Assembly (NCBI GenBank): GCA_964600225.1
Contig: CAZRIT010000030.1
Coordinates: 1-20,840, forward strand
From: CAZRIT01 sp964600225
Lineage (GTDB): Bacteria; Bacillota; Clostridia; Christensenellales; CAG-138
Length of the DNA: 20,840 bases
Direction: 5' to 3'
Shown: positions 6,893-14,665 of the stretch, piece after piece
Layout: each line of letters begins with the position of its first letter
Numbering within the stretch: position 1 is the first letter of the stretch
Translations under genes and position numbers: made by a program
The notes under the pieces: generated by a model
Seen by the model: the letters and a program-made list of their open reading frames with translations, nothing else
Told to the model about the DNA's origin: nothing
Databases searched by the model: none

Positions 6893-7831
6893 ATGAAAGT
6901 GACGCAGCGAGAAAAACGGTTTCCTTCCGCAACGGGCCTGTGCGATATCCGCTATCGCCTTTGGATTCCGTCCGATCCCAGGGTTGCGCTCCAGATTGCG
7001 CACGGCATGGCGGAGCATATCGACCGCTACGATGCATTCGCCACCTTTTTGGCCGAAAACGGCATACTGGTCTACGGCGCGGACATCGCGGGACACGGGA
7101 AAAGCATCGGCAAATCGGGCTTGAAGGGCTATTTTTGCGCGGAGAACGGCTGGGACGCCGTCTTGCAGGATATGCGTACGCTGCGCGACGTGGTTCGGAC
7201 GGAGTTTCCCGCCATTCCATACATTCTGATGGGCCATTCCATGGGCTCGTTTTTGGCGCGCTCCTATGCGGGCAGGGACGGGCGCGATTTTGAAGCGTAC
7301 ATTTTTTCGGGCACGGCGGGCAAGAACCCCATGCTCGGCATCGCTAAATTCCTGGCAAGGAGAGAGATCAAAAAGCACGGCGCGGAGACGCCGAGCGATC
7401 TGCTGTACAACCTCAGCTTCGGCTCCTACAACAAGGCGTTTCGGCCCAACCGCACGGCGTTCGACTGGCTGTCGCGCGACGATGAGCAGGTTGACAAATA
7501 TGTCTCCGACGAGCTGTGCGGCTTCCCGTTTTCGGCAGGGGCCATGCTGGATCTGTTCAATGGATTGAGCGAAATCAGCAGCATCAACTGGGCAAGGCGC
7601 TTGCCCGATCGGCCGATACTGCTGCTCAGCGGCGCATGCGACCCCGTCGGCGGCGCGGGCAACGGCGTCAAGCAGGTGTTTGGGTGGATCAAAAAGAGCG
7701 GGCGCAACGCCGAGTGCAAGCTGTATGAAGGCGGCCGCCACGAGATGCTCAACGAAATCAACAGGGAAGAGGTCTACCGCGACATCCTGTTGTTCATCGA
7801 CACGGTGGAAGCGTTGGGGGAGCGGGCATGA
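6893..7831 (+). CDS. Alpha/beta hydrolase, monoacylglycerol lipase / lysophospholipase-like (Hydrolase_4)
   Basis: This 312-residue cytosolic protein has the serine-hydrolase fold. It shows an oxyanion-side HG motif (IAHGMAEH), the GADIAGHGKS segment, nucleophile elbow GHSMGS with Ser116, acid Asp250 (SGACDPVG) and His283 (GGRHEMLNE). The HGxxEH pattern and the GHGxS segment are typical of PldB/monoglyceride-lipase-like esterases. The natural ester is unknown. The start at 6893 is chosen for its GGGGAGG 8 nt upstream. The frame extends to 6836, but that would lie inside the promoter. It overlaps the next gene as ATGA and is first in a four-gene operon. Confidence 0.9.
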   Translation: MKVTQREKRFPSATGLCDIRYRLWIPSDPRVALQIAHGMAEHIDRYDAFATFLAENGILVYGADIAGHGKSIGKSGLKGYFCAENGWDAVLQDMRTLRDVVRTEFPAIPYILMGHSMGSFLARSYAGRDGRDFEAYIFSGTAGKNPMLGIAKFLARREIKKHGAETPSDLLYNLSFGSYNKAFRPNRTAFDWLSRDDEQVDKYVSDELCGFPFSAGAMLDLFNGLSEISSINWARRLPDRPILLLSGACDPVGGAGNGVKQVFGWIKKSGRNAECKLYEGGRHEMLNEINREEVYRDILLFIDTVEALGERA

Positions 7832-8496
7832 GCGTACTGGTCTATCGCGATAAGGCGACGGCCTGCCTGGCGGCGGCGACGCTGTTTGCCTCCTGCATGA
7901 TCGAAAAGCCGTCGGGCGTGTTCGGGCTGGACTATGCGCCCGAGCTTGCGGGCGTGTACCGCAGCGTACTGCGCATGACAACGGACGGCCTGCTGGACTG
8001 GGGCGAGGCCAAGACCTTTAACCTGTACGAGTATGTGCATGCCGATTCCGCCAACACCGTAGAAAAGCAGTTAGGCCAGGCGCTGCTGGACCGCGTGGGC
8101 ATTCCGCGCGGCAACCGCTTTGCGCCCGATACAAGCGGGAATGACTGGAGCGTTGCCTGCAACGATTATGAAAACGAAATCCTCAACGCGGGCGGTCTGG
8201 ACGTGGTGTTTTGCGCCATCCGCGCCGACGGCAGCGTGATACGAAATATCGGCGCCAGCGAGCTTGCGCCCGTCACGCATGTGGAGCGTACGGACGAAGG
8301 GCGCGTGGTGACGGTGGGCATGACGACCATCATGTCGGCCAAAAAGATCGTGGCGGTCATGACGGGCGCGGATAAGGCGCAGATGGCGGGCATGGTATTC
8401 AACGGCGTCATTGTGCCAAGCGTGCCTGCCAGTTATCTTTTGATGCACAACAATGCGGTGTTTTTATTGGACGAGGACGCGGCGGAACGGATTTGA
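7828..8496 (+). CDS. NagB/6-phosphogluconolactonase-fold protein lacking deaminase catalytic residues
   Basis: The 222-residue protein aligns by eye along its length with glucosamine-6-phosphate deaminase (NagB, about 266 residues in E. coli). Matching blocks are TFNLYEYV against TFNMDEYV, IRADGSVIRNIG against VGNDGHIAFNEP, and the C-terminal TVGMTTIMSAKKIVAVMTGADKA block. At the catalytic positions Tyr67 replaces Asp72, Ser136 replaces His143 and Ile141 replaces Glu148. Only Asp134 (Asp141 in NagB) remains. Ring opening and deamination as known for NagB therefore look impossible, so it may be a ligand-binding or regulatory paralogue or have another activity. It is coupled to the upstream hydrolase by an ATGA overlap. 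Confidence 0.78.
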   Translation: MSVLVYRDKATACLAAATLFASCMIEKPSGVFGLDYAPELAGVYRSVLRMTTDGLLDWGEAKTFNLYEYVHADSANTVEKQLGQALLDRVGIPRGNRFAPDTSGNDWSVACNDYENEILNAGGLDVVFCAIRADGSVIRNIGASELAPVTHVERTDEGRVVTVGMTTIMSAKKIVAVMTGADKAQMAGMVFNGVIVPSVPASYLLMHNNAVFLLDEDAAERI

Positions 8497-8510
8497 CGGG
8501 AGGGGAACCG

Positions 8511-9077
8511 ATGGCGGCGATCAGTTGGGAAACGCTGATGCGTGATGTGGCCGACTGCCAAAGGTGCAGGCTTTGTGAAACGCGCACGCACACGGCGTTT
8601 GGCGAGGGCGACATTCATGCCGACATACTCTTTGTCGGCGAGGGGCCCGGGCGCGAGGAGGACTTGCAGGGCAGGCCGTTTGTGGGCCCCGCGGGACAAC
8701 TGCTCGACCGTATGCTGGCCGCTACGGGCTTTCGCCGCGAGGATGTGTACATTGCCAATGTCGTCAAGTGCCGCCCGCCCAATAACCGCAACCCGCAGGA
8801 TGACGAGGCGGAGCAGTGCCTGCCGTATCTGCGCGCACAATATGCTTTGATTCGGCCAAAAATTGTGGTATGCTTAGGCTCCGTCGCCACCAAGCACCTG
8901 TACGACAGGGATGCGCGCATCACGCGCGTGCGCGGCAAATGGCTCCAAAAGGGCGGCGTCTGGTTTTTGCCGACGTATCACCCCGCGGCGCTGCTGCGCG
9001 ACGAAAGCAAAAAAAGCGAAGCGTGGCAGGACATGCAGGCGCTTTTAGCCAAATATACTGAACTGACGTTACAATAG
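8511..9077 (+). CDS. udg: Uracil-DNA glycosylase, family 4 (Fe-S)
   Basis: This 188-residue enzyme removes uracil from DNA. Family 4 signatures are present: Cys16, Cys19, Cys87 and Cys103 for a 4Fe-4S cluster, the GEGPGREEDLQGRPFVGPAGQLL active-site block (43-65), NVVKCRPPNNRNP, and HPAALLRD with His157. The ATG at 8511 is chosen over the in-frame TTG at 8493, because GGGAGGGG (8498-8505) sits at the right distance from the ATG and lies inside the TTG version. The gene lies 14 nt after the NagB-like gene. It works upstream of AP endonuclease ExoA (3047-3808) in base excision repair. Confidence 0.95.
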   Translation: MAAISWETLMRDVADCQRCRLCETRTHTAFGEGDIHADILFVGEGPGREEDLQGRPFVGPAGQLLDRMLAATGFRREDVYIANVVKCRPPNNRNPQDDEAEQCLPYLRAQYALIRPKIVVCLGSVATKHLYDRDARITRVRGKWLQKGGVWFLPTYHPAALLRDESKKSEAWQDMQALLAKYTELTLQ

Positions 9078-9086
9078 GAGGATCAT

Positions 9087-9830
9087 ATGTCGGGACATTC
9101 CAAGTGGGCAAACATTAAGAATAAGAAGGAAAAAACGGACTCCCAGCGCGGCAAGATATTCACCAAGATCGGCCGCGAAATCGCCATCGCCGTCAAGGAG
9201 GGCGGGGCGGACCCTTCCAACAACTCCAAGCTGCGCGACGTCATCGCCAAGGCCAAGGCCAACAACATGCCAAACGACAACATCTCCCGCTCCATCAAAA
9301 AGGCGGCGGGCGAGGGCAGCGGCGTCAACTACGAGGAAGCCTTGTACGAGGGTTACGGCCCCGGCAACATGGCGGTCATCGTGGAGGTCGTTACCGATAA
9401 CCGCAACCGCATCGCTGCGGAAATGCGGCATATATTTGATAAGAGCGGCGGCAACCTCGGCAACTCCGGCTGTGTGGCGTGGATGTTCGATAAAAAGGGA
9501 CAGATCGTCATTGAGCGCACGGCGGCCATGGACGAGGAGGAGGTCATGATGCACGCGCTGGATGCGGGCGCGGAGGATTTTGTGGCCCAGGACGACGCGT
9601 TTGAAATCTATACCGATCCTGCGGAGTTTTCATCCGTACGCGAGGCGCTGGAGGCGTTGGGCTACACGTTCATCTCGGCGGAGGTGAGCATGATCCCGCA
9701 AACCACCACCGATATCACCGATCCGGAGACGATCGAAAAGGTGAATCGCTTCCTCGAGCGGCTTGACGACAACGACGACGTGCAGGAGGTCTATCATAAC
9801 GGAAACCTGCCCGATGATGACGAAGAGTAG
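9087..9830 (+). CDS. yebC: YebC/PmpR-family (TACO1-like) protein
   Basis: The 247 residues match the family's usual size. The N-terminus (MSGHSKWANIKNKK) and the GRGEIAIAVKEGG-like, NNMPNDNI and YEGYGPG blocks are diagnostic. The C-terminal acidic stretch RLDDNDDVQEVYHN is also typical. YebC proteins were long called transcriptional regulators. More recent work on homologues supports a role in translation through difficult stretches such as polyproline, and the sequence alone does not choose between these. TAGGAGG at 9075-9081 precedes the ATG. It is last in the operon starting at 6836. A 6-bp inverted repeat follows (GGAGCG 9832, CGCTCC 9850), but there is no T run. Confidence 0.95.
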   Translation: MSGHSKWANIKNKKEKTDSQRGKIFTKIGREIAIAVKEGGADPSNNSKLRDVIAKAKANNMPNDNISRSIKKAAGEGSGVNYEEALYEGYGPGNMAVIVEVVTDNRNRIAAEMRHIFDKSGGNLGNSGCVAWMFDKKGQIVIERTAAMDEEEVMMHALDAGAEDFVAQDDAFEIYTDPAEFSSVREALEALGYTFISAEVSMIPQTTTDITDPETIEKVNRFLERLDDNDDVQEVYHNGNLPDDDEE

Positions 9831-9838
9831 GGGAGCGA

Positions 9839-9867
9839 TTGCAATTTTCCGCTCCATCGGGTAAAAT
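9839..9867 (+). promoter_or_regulatory. Promoter of the Asp23 / FakA-like operon
   Basis: TTGCAA (9839-9844), 17-bp spacer, TAAAAT (9862-9867). The -35 sits within the loop of an inverted repeat (GGAGCG 9832-9837, CGCTCC 9850-9855), which could be an operator or mere chance. Confidence 0.65.
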
Positions 9868-9898
9868 AATAAGATTGATCGATAAGGAGGCGTAACAA

Positions 9899-10252
9899 AT
9901 GGCTGCTGAATTGGTTACGGATATCGGAAAGATTACCATTGCCGACGACTTGGTGGCGAGCATTGCGGGTTATGCCGCGGTGGAAAACTATGGCATCGTT
10001 GGCATGAATTCCAAAAAGGCAGGCGATTCCCTGGTGGAGTTGTTTGGCAAGGACAATCTGCGCCGCGGAGTCAAGGTTACGGTCGTTTCGCCCGATGCGG
10101 TGGATATTGATTTGTACGTTACGCTCGAGTATGGCGTATCGCTGCCCGCTGTTGCCCGCAACACCAAGAGTAACGTGAAGTACCGCGTGGAGGAAATGAC
10201 GGGGCTTACCGTCAATCATGTCAACGTCCACGTGGAGAACATTCGCGTGTAA
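9899..10252 (+). CDS. Asp23/Gls24 family envelope-stress protein (YloU-like)
   Basis: This 117-residue protein has the Asp23 pattern: GKITIADDLVASIAGYAAVENYGIVGM, then VDIDLYVTLEYGVSLPAVARNTKSNVKYRVEEMTGLTVNHVNVHVENI. The family includes the cell-envelope stress protein Asp23 and B. subtilis YloU. The protein has no transmembrane segment and is cytosolic or membrane-peripheral. AAGGAGG at 9884-9890 precedes the ATG. The next gene follows after 17 nt. The pairing with a DhaL/FakA-like gene and nearby recG is the conserved yloU-yloV-recG arrangement of Firmicutes, here without the serine dehydratase genes that often lie between. Confidence 0.92.
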   Translation: MAAELVTDIGKITIADDLVASIAGYAAVENYGIVGMNSKKAGDSLVELFGKDNLRRGVKVTVVSPDAVDIDLYVTLEYGVSLPAVARNTKSNVKYRVEEMTGLTVNHVNVHVENIRV

Positions 10253-10269
10253 GTGGGAGGACTACCAAT

Positions 10270-11913
10270 TTGAACTCAACAACAATCAGCGGTGCGCAGT
10301 TTCGCGAAATGATCGTCGCGGGCGCCGTACTGCTTGAGAAAAATAAGCAGGTCATTGACTCGCTGAACGTATTTCCCGTGCCCGATGGCGACACGGGCAC
10401 CAACATGTGTATGACCATGCAAAGCGCTGTGCACGAAATCCGTGCGCTGCCTGCCGATGCAAACGCCTCTCAGGTGGCGGATGCGTTGAGCATGGGCGCG
10501 TTGCGCGGGGCGCGCGGCAACTCGGGCGTCATCCTTTCGCAGCTGTTCCGCGGTTTTTCACGCGCGTTCAAGGGCGAAACCGTGGTCGACGCAGCGCTCC
10601 TTTCGCGCGCATTGACCATGGGGTCGGAGGCTGCGTACAAGGCCGTCATGAAGCCCAAGGAGGGCACCATACTGACCGTTTCGCGCTCCATTGCCGAGCG
10701 TGCAGCACAGCTGGCCGAGCAGGGCGCCAATGTATACCGTCTGATGGACGGCATCATTGAGCGCGGCGAGGTTGCGTTGGCAGAAACGCCCAAGCAGCTG
10801 CCTGTGCTCAAGGAGGCGGGCGTGGTCGATTCGGGCGGCAAGGGCCTGCTGACCATCTACAAGGGCTTTAAGCTTTCGCTCGATGGCGAAGAGGTGGAAA
10901 ACTACGAGGAGGTCGTCCCCGATACATCGGTGGAAAGCGCCTCGTCCGCGGACAGCTTTTCGGGCGAGAACATCGTGTATGGCTACTGCACGGAGTTTTT
11001 CATCGTGCACCCCATGACGGCGGGCTTTGACGAAAACGAGGTCGATAACTTCCGCGAACACCTCATGCGCATCGGCGATTCCGTTGTGGTGGCGGTGGAC
11101 GGGGATATCTTAAAGGTGCATGTGCATTCCAATGCGCCGGGCAAGGTGCTGCAGATGGCGCTGCGGCTCGGCGAGCTGGATAAGCTCAAAATCGAAAACA
11201 TGCGCGAGCAGAACCGCCAGCTGATGGAGGAGCGCAAGCGCAACGAAAAGGAGTTCGGGCTCATTGCCGTCAGCACGGGCGAGGGCATTGACGAACTGTT
11301 CCGTGCCCTGGCGGTGGATACCATCATTTCCGGCGGGCAGACCATGAACCCCAGCATCGATACCATTGCGTCGGCCATCAACAAGCTCAATGCGCGCAAT
11401 GTGTTCATTTTGCCCAACAACAGCAACATCATTCTGGCCGCGCAGCAGGCGGCGGAGCTGACCGAAAAGCGCGTCATCTTGCTGCCGACCAAGACGATTC
11501 CGCAGGGAATTGCAGCATGCATGTCCTATTCCGTGGACGAAACGGTGGAGAACAACGAGCAGAACATGCGCGCTGCGTTTACGGAGGTTGTCAGCGGCGC
11601 GGTCACCTATGCCGTGCGCGATTCCAAGTTCAACGGCTCCTCCATCCACAAGGGCGATATCATCGGGCTGTTGGACAACAAAATCGATGTGGTCGGTTCG
11701 GATGTCGAAACGGTATGCATGGAGCTAGTGCAAAAGATGTTCGAGTACCGTAAACAGCAGGCCGATACCGCCGTGGTTTACTATGGCGAGGGACAGACGG
11801 AGGACGCCGCCAACGCGCTGGTGGAAAAGCTTGCCGCGCAGTATGCCGACGTGGAGTTTCTGGTGCAATATGGCGGTCAGCCGCTGTATTATTACTACAT
11901 TGCAGTGCAATAA
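10270..11913 (+). CDS. DhaL-domain kinase, YloV / fatty-acid kinase FakA-like
   Basis: The 547-residue protein starts at TTG 10270 with GGGAGG at 10255-10260. The next in-frame ATG (10309) would cut into the conserved N-terminal helix. The DhaL nucleotide-binding domain is clear: FPVPDGDTGTNM (35-46) with the Mg-ATP-binding aspartates, GALRGARGNSGVILSQ (76-91) and DSGGKGLLTIYKG. The middle domain (about 230-310) and the C-terminal domain with IISGGQTMNPS match FakA/YloV. FakA phosphorylates fatty acids held by FakB (DegV-family) partners to feed exogenous acyl chains into lipid synthesis. No fakB gene is in the window, so a partner would be encoded elsewhere. A terminator follows directly. 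Confidence 0.93.
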   Translation: MNSTTISGAQFREMIVAGAVLLEKNKQVIDSLNVFPVPDGDTGTNMCMTMQSAVHEIRALPADANASQVADALSMGALRGARGNSGVILSQLFRGFSRAFKGETVVDAALLSRALTMGSEAAYKAVMKPKEGTILTVSRSIAERAAQLAEQGANVYRLMDGIIERGEVALAETPKQLPVLKEAGVVDSGGKGLLTIYKGFKLSLDGEEVENYEEVVPDTSVESASSADSFSGENIVYGYCTEFFIVHPMTAGFDENEVDNFREHLMRIGDSVVVAVDGDILKVHVHSNAPGKVLQMALRLGELDKLKIENMREQNRQLMEERKRNEKEFGLIAVSTGEGIDELFRALAVDTIISGGQTMNPSIDTIASAINKLNARNVFILPNNSNIILAAQQAAELTEKRVILLPTKTIPQGIAACMSYSVDETVENNEQNMRAAFTEVVSGAVTYAVRDSKFNGSSIHKGDIIGLLDNKIDVVGSDVETVCMELVQKMFEYRKQQADTAVVYYGEGQTEDAANALVEKLAAQYADVEFLVQYGGQPLYYYYIAVQ

Positions 11914-11922
11914 ACCGAATCA

Positions 11923-11954
11923 AAGGGCGGGGCAACCCGCTCTTATTTCTTTTT
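11923..11954 (+). terminator. Intrinsic terminator after the FakA-like gene
   Basis: A 9-bp stem (11923-11931 with 11936-11944, one G-T wobble) is capped by a GCAA tetraloop and followed by TATTTCTTTTT. It sits 10 nt after the stop codon and only about 26 nt before the recG start. Confidence 0.82.
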
Positions 11955-11980
11955 AGGGAACGCAGGTTAGGGAACGCAGG
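11953..11980 (+). repeat. Perfect 14-bp tandem duplication forming the recG ribosome-binding region
   Basis: TTAGGGAACGCAGG occurs twice in tandem without mismatch (11953-11966, 11967-11980) and ends at the recG ATG. Each copy holds AGGG. The second copy's AGGG (11969-11972) is 8 nt from the ATG and is the likely Shine-Dalgarno. The first copy begins inside the terminator's T run. Confidence 0.95.
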
Positions 11981-13987
11981 ATGTTGAACCGACCGATGGA
12001 ACAGATCAAGGGCATTGGCCCCAAGCGCGCGGAGAAGCTGCAAAAGCTCGGCGTCTGTTCGGCGGGCGATATGCTCCGCATGATGCCGCGCGGCTATTTG
12101 GATTATTCGTCGCTCAACACGGTGTCGCAGATTCATCATCTGCAGCACGCGTGCCTGCTGCTGCGCCTCAACAGCGATCCGAAAAGCTACCGCATCAACG
12201 GCAAGAGCATCGTATCCGTAGCCGCATCCGATGAAACAGGCGCCGTCACGCTCAAGTGGTTCAACCAGCCATACCGCAGGCAGCAGCTCCACGCGGGCGA
12301 TGTGGTCTATGTGGCGGGCTGCGTATCGGAAAAGAAGGGCAAATCCGTCATCAACCCGTCCATCGGGCAATCGCTGCCTGGCATACTGCCCGTGTACGCC
12401 TCCGTGCAGGGGCTGCCGCAGCATGTCATACGAGAAACCATGCGCTTGACGCTTTTGGCCTGCCGTGACGAAATCTGCGAGACGCTGCCGAGCGAGCTGA
12501 TGGCCGGGCATGAACTGTGCGCGCTGAACGTTGCCCTGCAGCAGGTGCATTTCCCTTCCAATGAAAGACTGCTTAAAATTGCACAGCGTCGGATTGCGTT
12601 TGAAAGCCTTCTGTACTATCTGATCAACGTGGAGAAACAGAAGGCCGACCGAGCGCGCAGCGTCGGCATTGCGTTTGATACCGAGGGCGTGTTGCAGAAA
12701 TATCTGCAAAAGCTTCCGTTTGCGCCGACTGGCGCGCAGCGGCGCGTCATGGAAGAAATCGGCACAGATATGCGGCAGCCTACGCCCATGAACAGGCTGC
12801 TGCAGGGTGACGTCGGCTGCGGTAAGACCGCGGTTGCGCTGTATGCGCTCTGCGTGGCGTCCGCCAACGGCTATCAGGGCGCGTTCCTTGCGCCCACGGA
12901 GATTCTGGCTGAACAGCACTTTTTGCAGGTGCGGGCGATATTCGGCGACGCGGCCGTGCTGCTGACGGGCAGCATGCCGCGTGTATTGCGGCAAAGCGCG
13001 CTGCAAAAGCTGGCCGATGGCACGGCCATGTGCGCGGTCGGTACCCATGCGCTGCTGCAAGAGGACGTGCGGTTTTGCAACCTTGGGCTGGTCGTCACCG
13101 ATGAGCAGCATCGCTTTGGCGTGCGCCAGCGTGCGCTGCTGCAGGAAAAGGGCGTGCGCCCCGATGTGCTGGTCATGAGCGCCACGCCCATCCCGCGGAC
13201 GCTGTCGCTGCTGATGTACGGAGATTTGGACGTGAGCATCATTGACGAACTGCCGCCCGGCCGCGTTTCGGTCAAGACAAGCATCATTCCCGCGCATCGG
13301 CGCGACGATATGTATGATTACGCCGTCAAGCAGGCAATGCTGGGCAAGCAGACGTACGTTGTCTGCCCGCACATTGAGGACGATGAGGAATCGGATACGC
13401 CAAGCGTGGAACGCGTCTATGCATATCTGCGCAAGCGCTTTCCCGATGCGCCTGTCGCCATGCTTCACGGGCGCATGCGCGAACAACAGAAGCAGGCGGC
13501 GATACAGGCGTTTCGCGCGGGCGAAACGGGTATCCTTATATCCACCACGGTGATCGAGGTGGGCGTGCATGTGGAGAAGGCGTCGATCATGATTATCGAG
13601 GGCGCCGATCGGTTCGGGCTGTCCCAGCTGCACCAGCTTCGCGGCCGCGTCGGGCGCGGCAATGCGCAGGCCTATTGCTTTTTGCTGCCGCAGAAGGATG
13701 AAAGCAGGGTTTCCGAACGGCTGACGGTCATGACCGAAACCAACGACGGCTTTGAAATTGCGCAGCGGGATCTGCTGCTGCGCGGCCCGGGCGATTTTTG
13801 GGGAACCAGGCAGCACGGCCAAAGCGATGCGGCGTTAATGGCAGCGGCGGCCGACATGAAGCTGTTTGAGGAGGTCAGGCAGGCTGCCGAGGAAGTCCTT
13901 TCCGTACCCAATGCGCAAAACAACGCGCTGCTGCTCGATGCCGAACAACAGTATGCCAATGCGTTTGACCATATTGCGATGAATTAG
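11981..13987 (+). CDS. recG: ATP-dependent DNA helicase RecG
   Basis: This 668-residue protein remodels stalled forks and Holliday junctions. It has an N-terminal IKGIGPKRAEKLQKLGV helix-hairpin-helix-like start, an OB-fold wedge domain (about 60-150), then the superfamily 2 helicase: Walker A GDVGCGKT (276-283), motif Ia APTEILAEQH, DEQHRFG (374-380), SATPIPRTL, TTVIEVGVHV, and the QLRGRVGRG motif VI. The RecG-specific C-terminal region (GDFWGTRQHGQ) is also present. Length is normal. The start is the ATG at 11981, at the end of a 14-bp tandem repeat. A terminator lies just upstream with no room for a promoter between, so expression likely depends on read-through. Confidence 0.97.
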   Translation: MLNRPMEQIKGIGPKRAEKLQKLGVCSAGDMLRMMPRGYLDYSSLNTVSQIHHLQHACLLLRLNSDPKSYRINGKSIVSVAASDETGAVTLKWFNQPYRRQQLHAGDVVYVAGCVSEKKGKSVINPSIGQSLPGILPVYASVQGLPQHVIRETMRLTLLACRDEICETLPSELMAGHELCALNVALQQVHFPSNERLLKIAQRRIAFESLLYYLINVEKQKADRARSVGIAFDTEGVLQKYLQKLPFAPTGAQRRVMEEIGTDMRQPTPMNRLLQGDVGCGKTAVALYALCVASANGYQGAFLAPTEILAEQHFLQVRAIFGDAAVLLTGSMPRVLRQSALQKLADGTAMCAVGTHALLQEDVRFCNLGLVVTDEQHRFGVRQRALLQEKGVRPDVLVMSATPIPRTLSLLMYGDLDVSIIDELPPGRVSVKTSIIPAHRRDDMYDYAVKQAMLGKQTYVVCPHIEDDEESDTPSVERVYAYLRKRFPDAPVAMLHGRMREQQKQAAIQAFRAGETGILISTTVIEVGVHVEKASIMIIEGADRFGLSQLHQLRGRVGRGNAQAYCFLLPQKDESRVSERLTVMTETNDGFEIAQRDLLLRGPGDFWGTRQHGQSDAALMAAAADMKLFEEVRQAAEEVLSVPNAQNNALLLDAEQQYANAFDHIAMN

Positions 13988-14023
13988 CAAACGGCCGTCA
14001 TTATCACATAGTAACACAATGCG

Positions 14024-14050
14024 AAAAAATCTCGATTTGCGAGATTTTTT
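14024..14050 (+). terminator. Intrinsic terminator after recG
   Basis: An 11-bp perfect stem (AAAAAATCTCG 14024-14034 with its complement 14040-14050) surrounds a 5-nt loop and ends in a run of six T. The A run on the 5' arm would let it work on either strand. Confidence 0.85.
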
Positions 14051-14134
14051 GTTATTTGACGAAACAATTTCCAGCTATAATTCACCGCATCGTGCACAAT
14101 ATAACTACACATCCGATAAAAGGAGGTGACAAAC

Positions 14135-14326
14135 ATGGCACGAAACGGATCTTTGGTTCCTGAAAGCAAGTCCAAGCTGGATAGCTTTAAAACGGAAGTT
14201 GCCAACTCCCTCAATGTAAACCTGAAGCAGGGTTACAATGGCGATCTGACCACGCGTGAAGCGGGCTCGATCGGCGGTGAGATGGTCAAGCGTATGATCG
14301 CTTACGCGGAGAAAAACATGCGCTAA
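14135..14326 (+). CDS. Alpha/beta-type small acid-soluble spore protein, copy 1
   Basis: The protein has 63 residues. Alpha/beta SASPs coat forespore DNA, shift it toward an A-like form and protect it from UV and chemicals, and are digested at germination by the GPR protease. The GPR site is visible as K-T-E-V-A, and the diagnostic C-terminal block GSIGGEMVKRMIAYAE is present. The ATG at 14135 has AAAGGAGGTG 8 nt upstream. An in-frame GTG at 14126 lies inside that Shine-Dalgarno and is rejected. Forespore (sigma-G) control is expected, but I found no clean sigma-G promoter. The best is a poor CACAATA -10 at about 14094-14100. Confidence 0.96.
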   Translation: MARNGSLVPESKSKLDSFKTEVANSLNVNLKQGYNGDLTTREAGSIGGEMVKRMIAYAEKNMR

Positions 14327-14330
14327 CACA

Positions 14331-14345
14331 CCGCAGCGACTGCGG
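14331..14345 (+). other. Small hairpin between the two SASP genes
   Basis: CCGCAG-CGA-CTGCGG is a perfect 6-bp stem with a 3-nt loop, 4 nt after the first SASP stop and with no T run. It could stabilise or help process the transcript, or weakly attenuate the second gene. Function is not shown. Confidence 0.5.
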
Positions 14346-14370
14346 AATTCATCGAAAGGAGCAAACCACA

Positions 14371-14580
14371 ATGGCTAGAAACGGTGCATTGGTTCCTGAA
14401 AGCAAAAGCAAGATGGAGAACCTGAAATCGGAAGTCGCCAATTCGCTCAATGTGGACCTCAAACAGGGTTACAACGGCGATATGACCGCGCGTGAAGCGG
14501 GCTCAATCGGCGGCGAAATGGTTAAGCGTATGATTGCTTACGCGCAAAACAACATGAACAGCGGCAGCATGATGCGCTAA
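14371..14580 (+). CDS. Alpha/beta-type small acid-soluble spore protein, copy 2
   Basis: This 69-residue paralogue is nearly identical to copy 1 over the first 60 residues and carries a short extra tail rich in Met, Asn and Ser. The GPR cleavage segment reads K-S-E-V-A in place of K-T-E-V-A. AAAGGAG lies 8 nt before the ATG. The 44-nt gap after copy 1 has no evident promoter, so the two may be co-transcribed in the forespore. The pair looks like a local tandem duplication that has drifted at synonymous sites. Confidence 0.96.
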   Translation: MARNGALVPESKSKMENLKSEVANSLNVDLKQGYNGDMTAREAGSIGGEMVKRMIAYAQNNMNSGSMMR

Positions 14581-14598
14581 CATACCAGCATGCAGTTT

Positions 14599-14622
14599 AG
14601 ACCGATGCATCCGCATCGGTCT
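14599..14622 (+). terminator. Hairpin terminator after the SASP pair
   Basis: A perfect 10-bp stem (AGACCGATGC with its complement) closes an ATCC loop. The downstream tail is only moderately T-rich (GATGCATTTGTG), so termination may be partial. It separates the spore genes from the tRNA-synthetase operon. Confidence 0.6.
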
Positions 14623-14665
14623 GATGCATTTGTGCCTGAAACGGGCGCGCTTCAACGAAAACCGA

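Noticed and set aside
6779..7981. 400-codon minus-strand frame opposite the alpha/beta hydrolase
   Set aside because: It covers the hydrolase gene and its promoter on the opposite strand and has no recognisable domain.
8493..8510. TTG start at 8493 for the uracil-DNA glycosylase
   Set aside because: The Shine-Dalgarno GGGAGGGG lies inside this extension and is correctly placed for the ATG at 8511.
11660..13822. 720-codon open frame on the minus strand opposite the FakA-like gene and recG
   Set aside because: It lies antisense to two certain genes, has low-complexity His/Gln/Arg-rich translation and no recognisable domain. Long antisense frames are common in GC-rich coding DNA.
14057..14081. 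TTGACG and TATAAT upstream of the first SASP gene as a sigma-A promoter
   Set aside because: The spacer is only 14 bp, too short for sigma-A, and SASP genes are expected to use forespore sigma-G.
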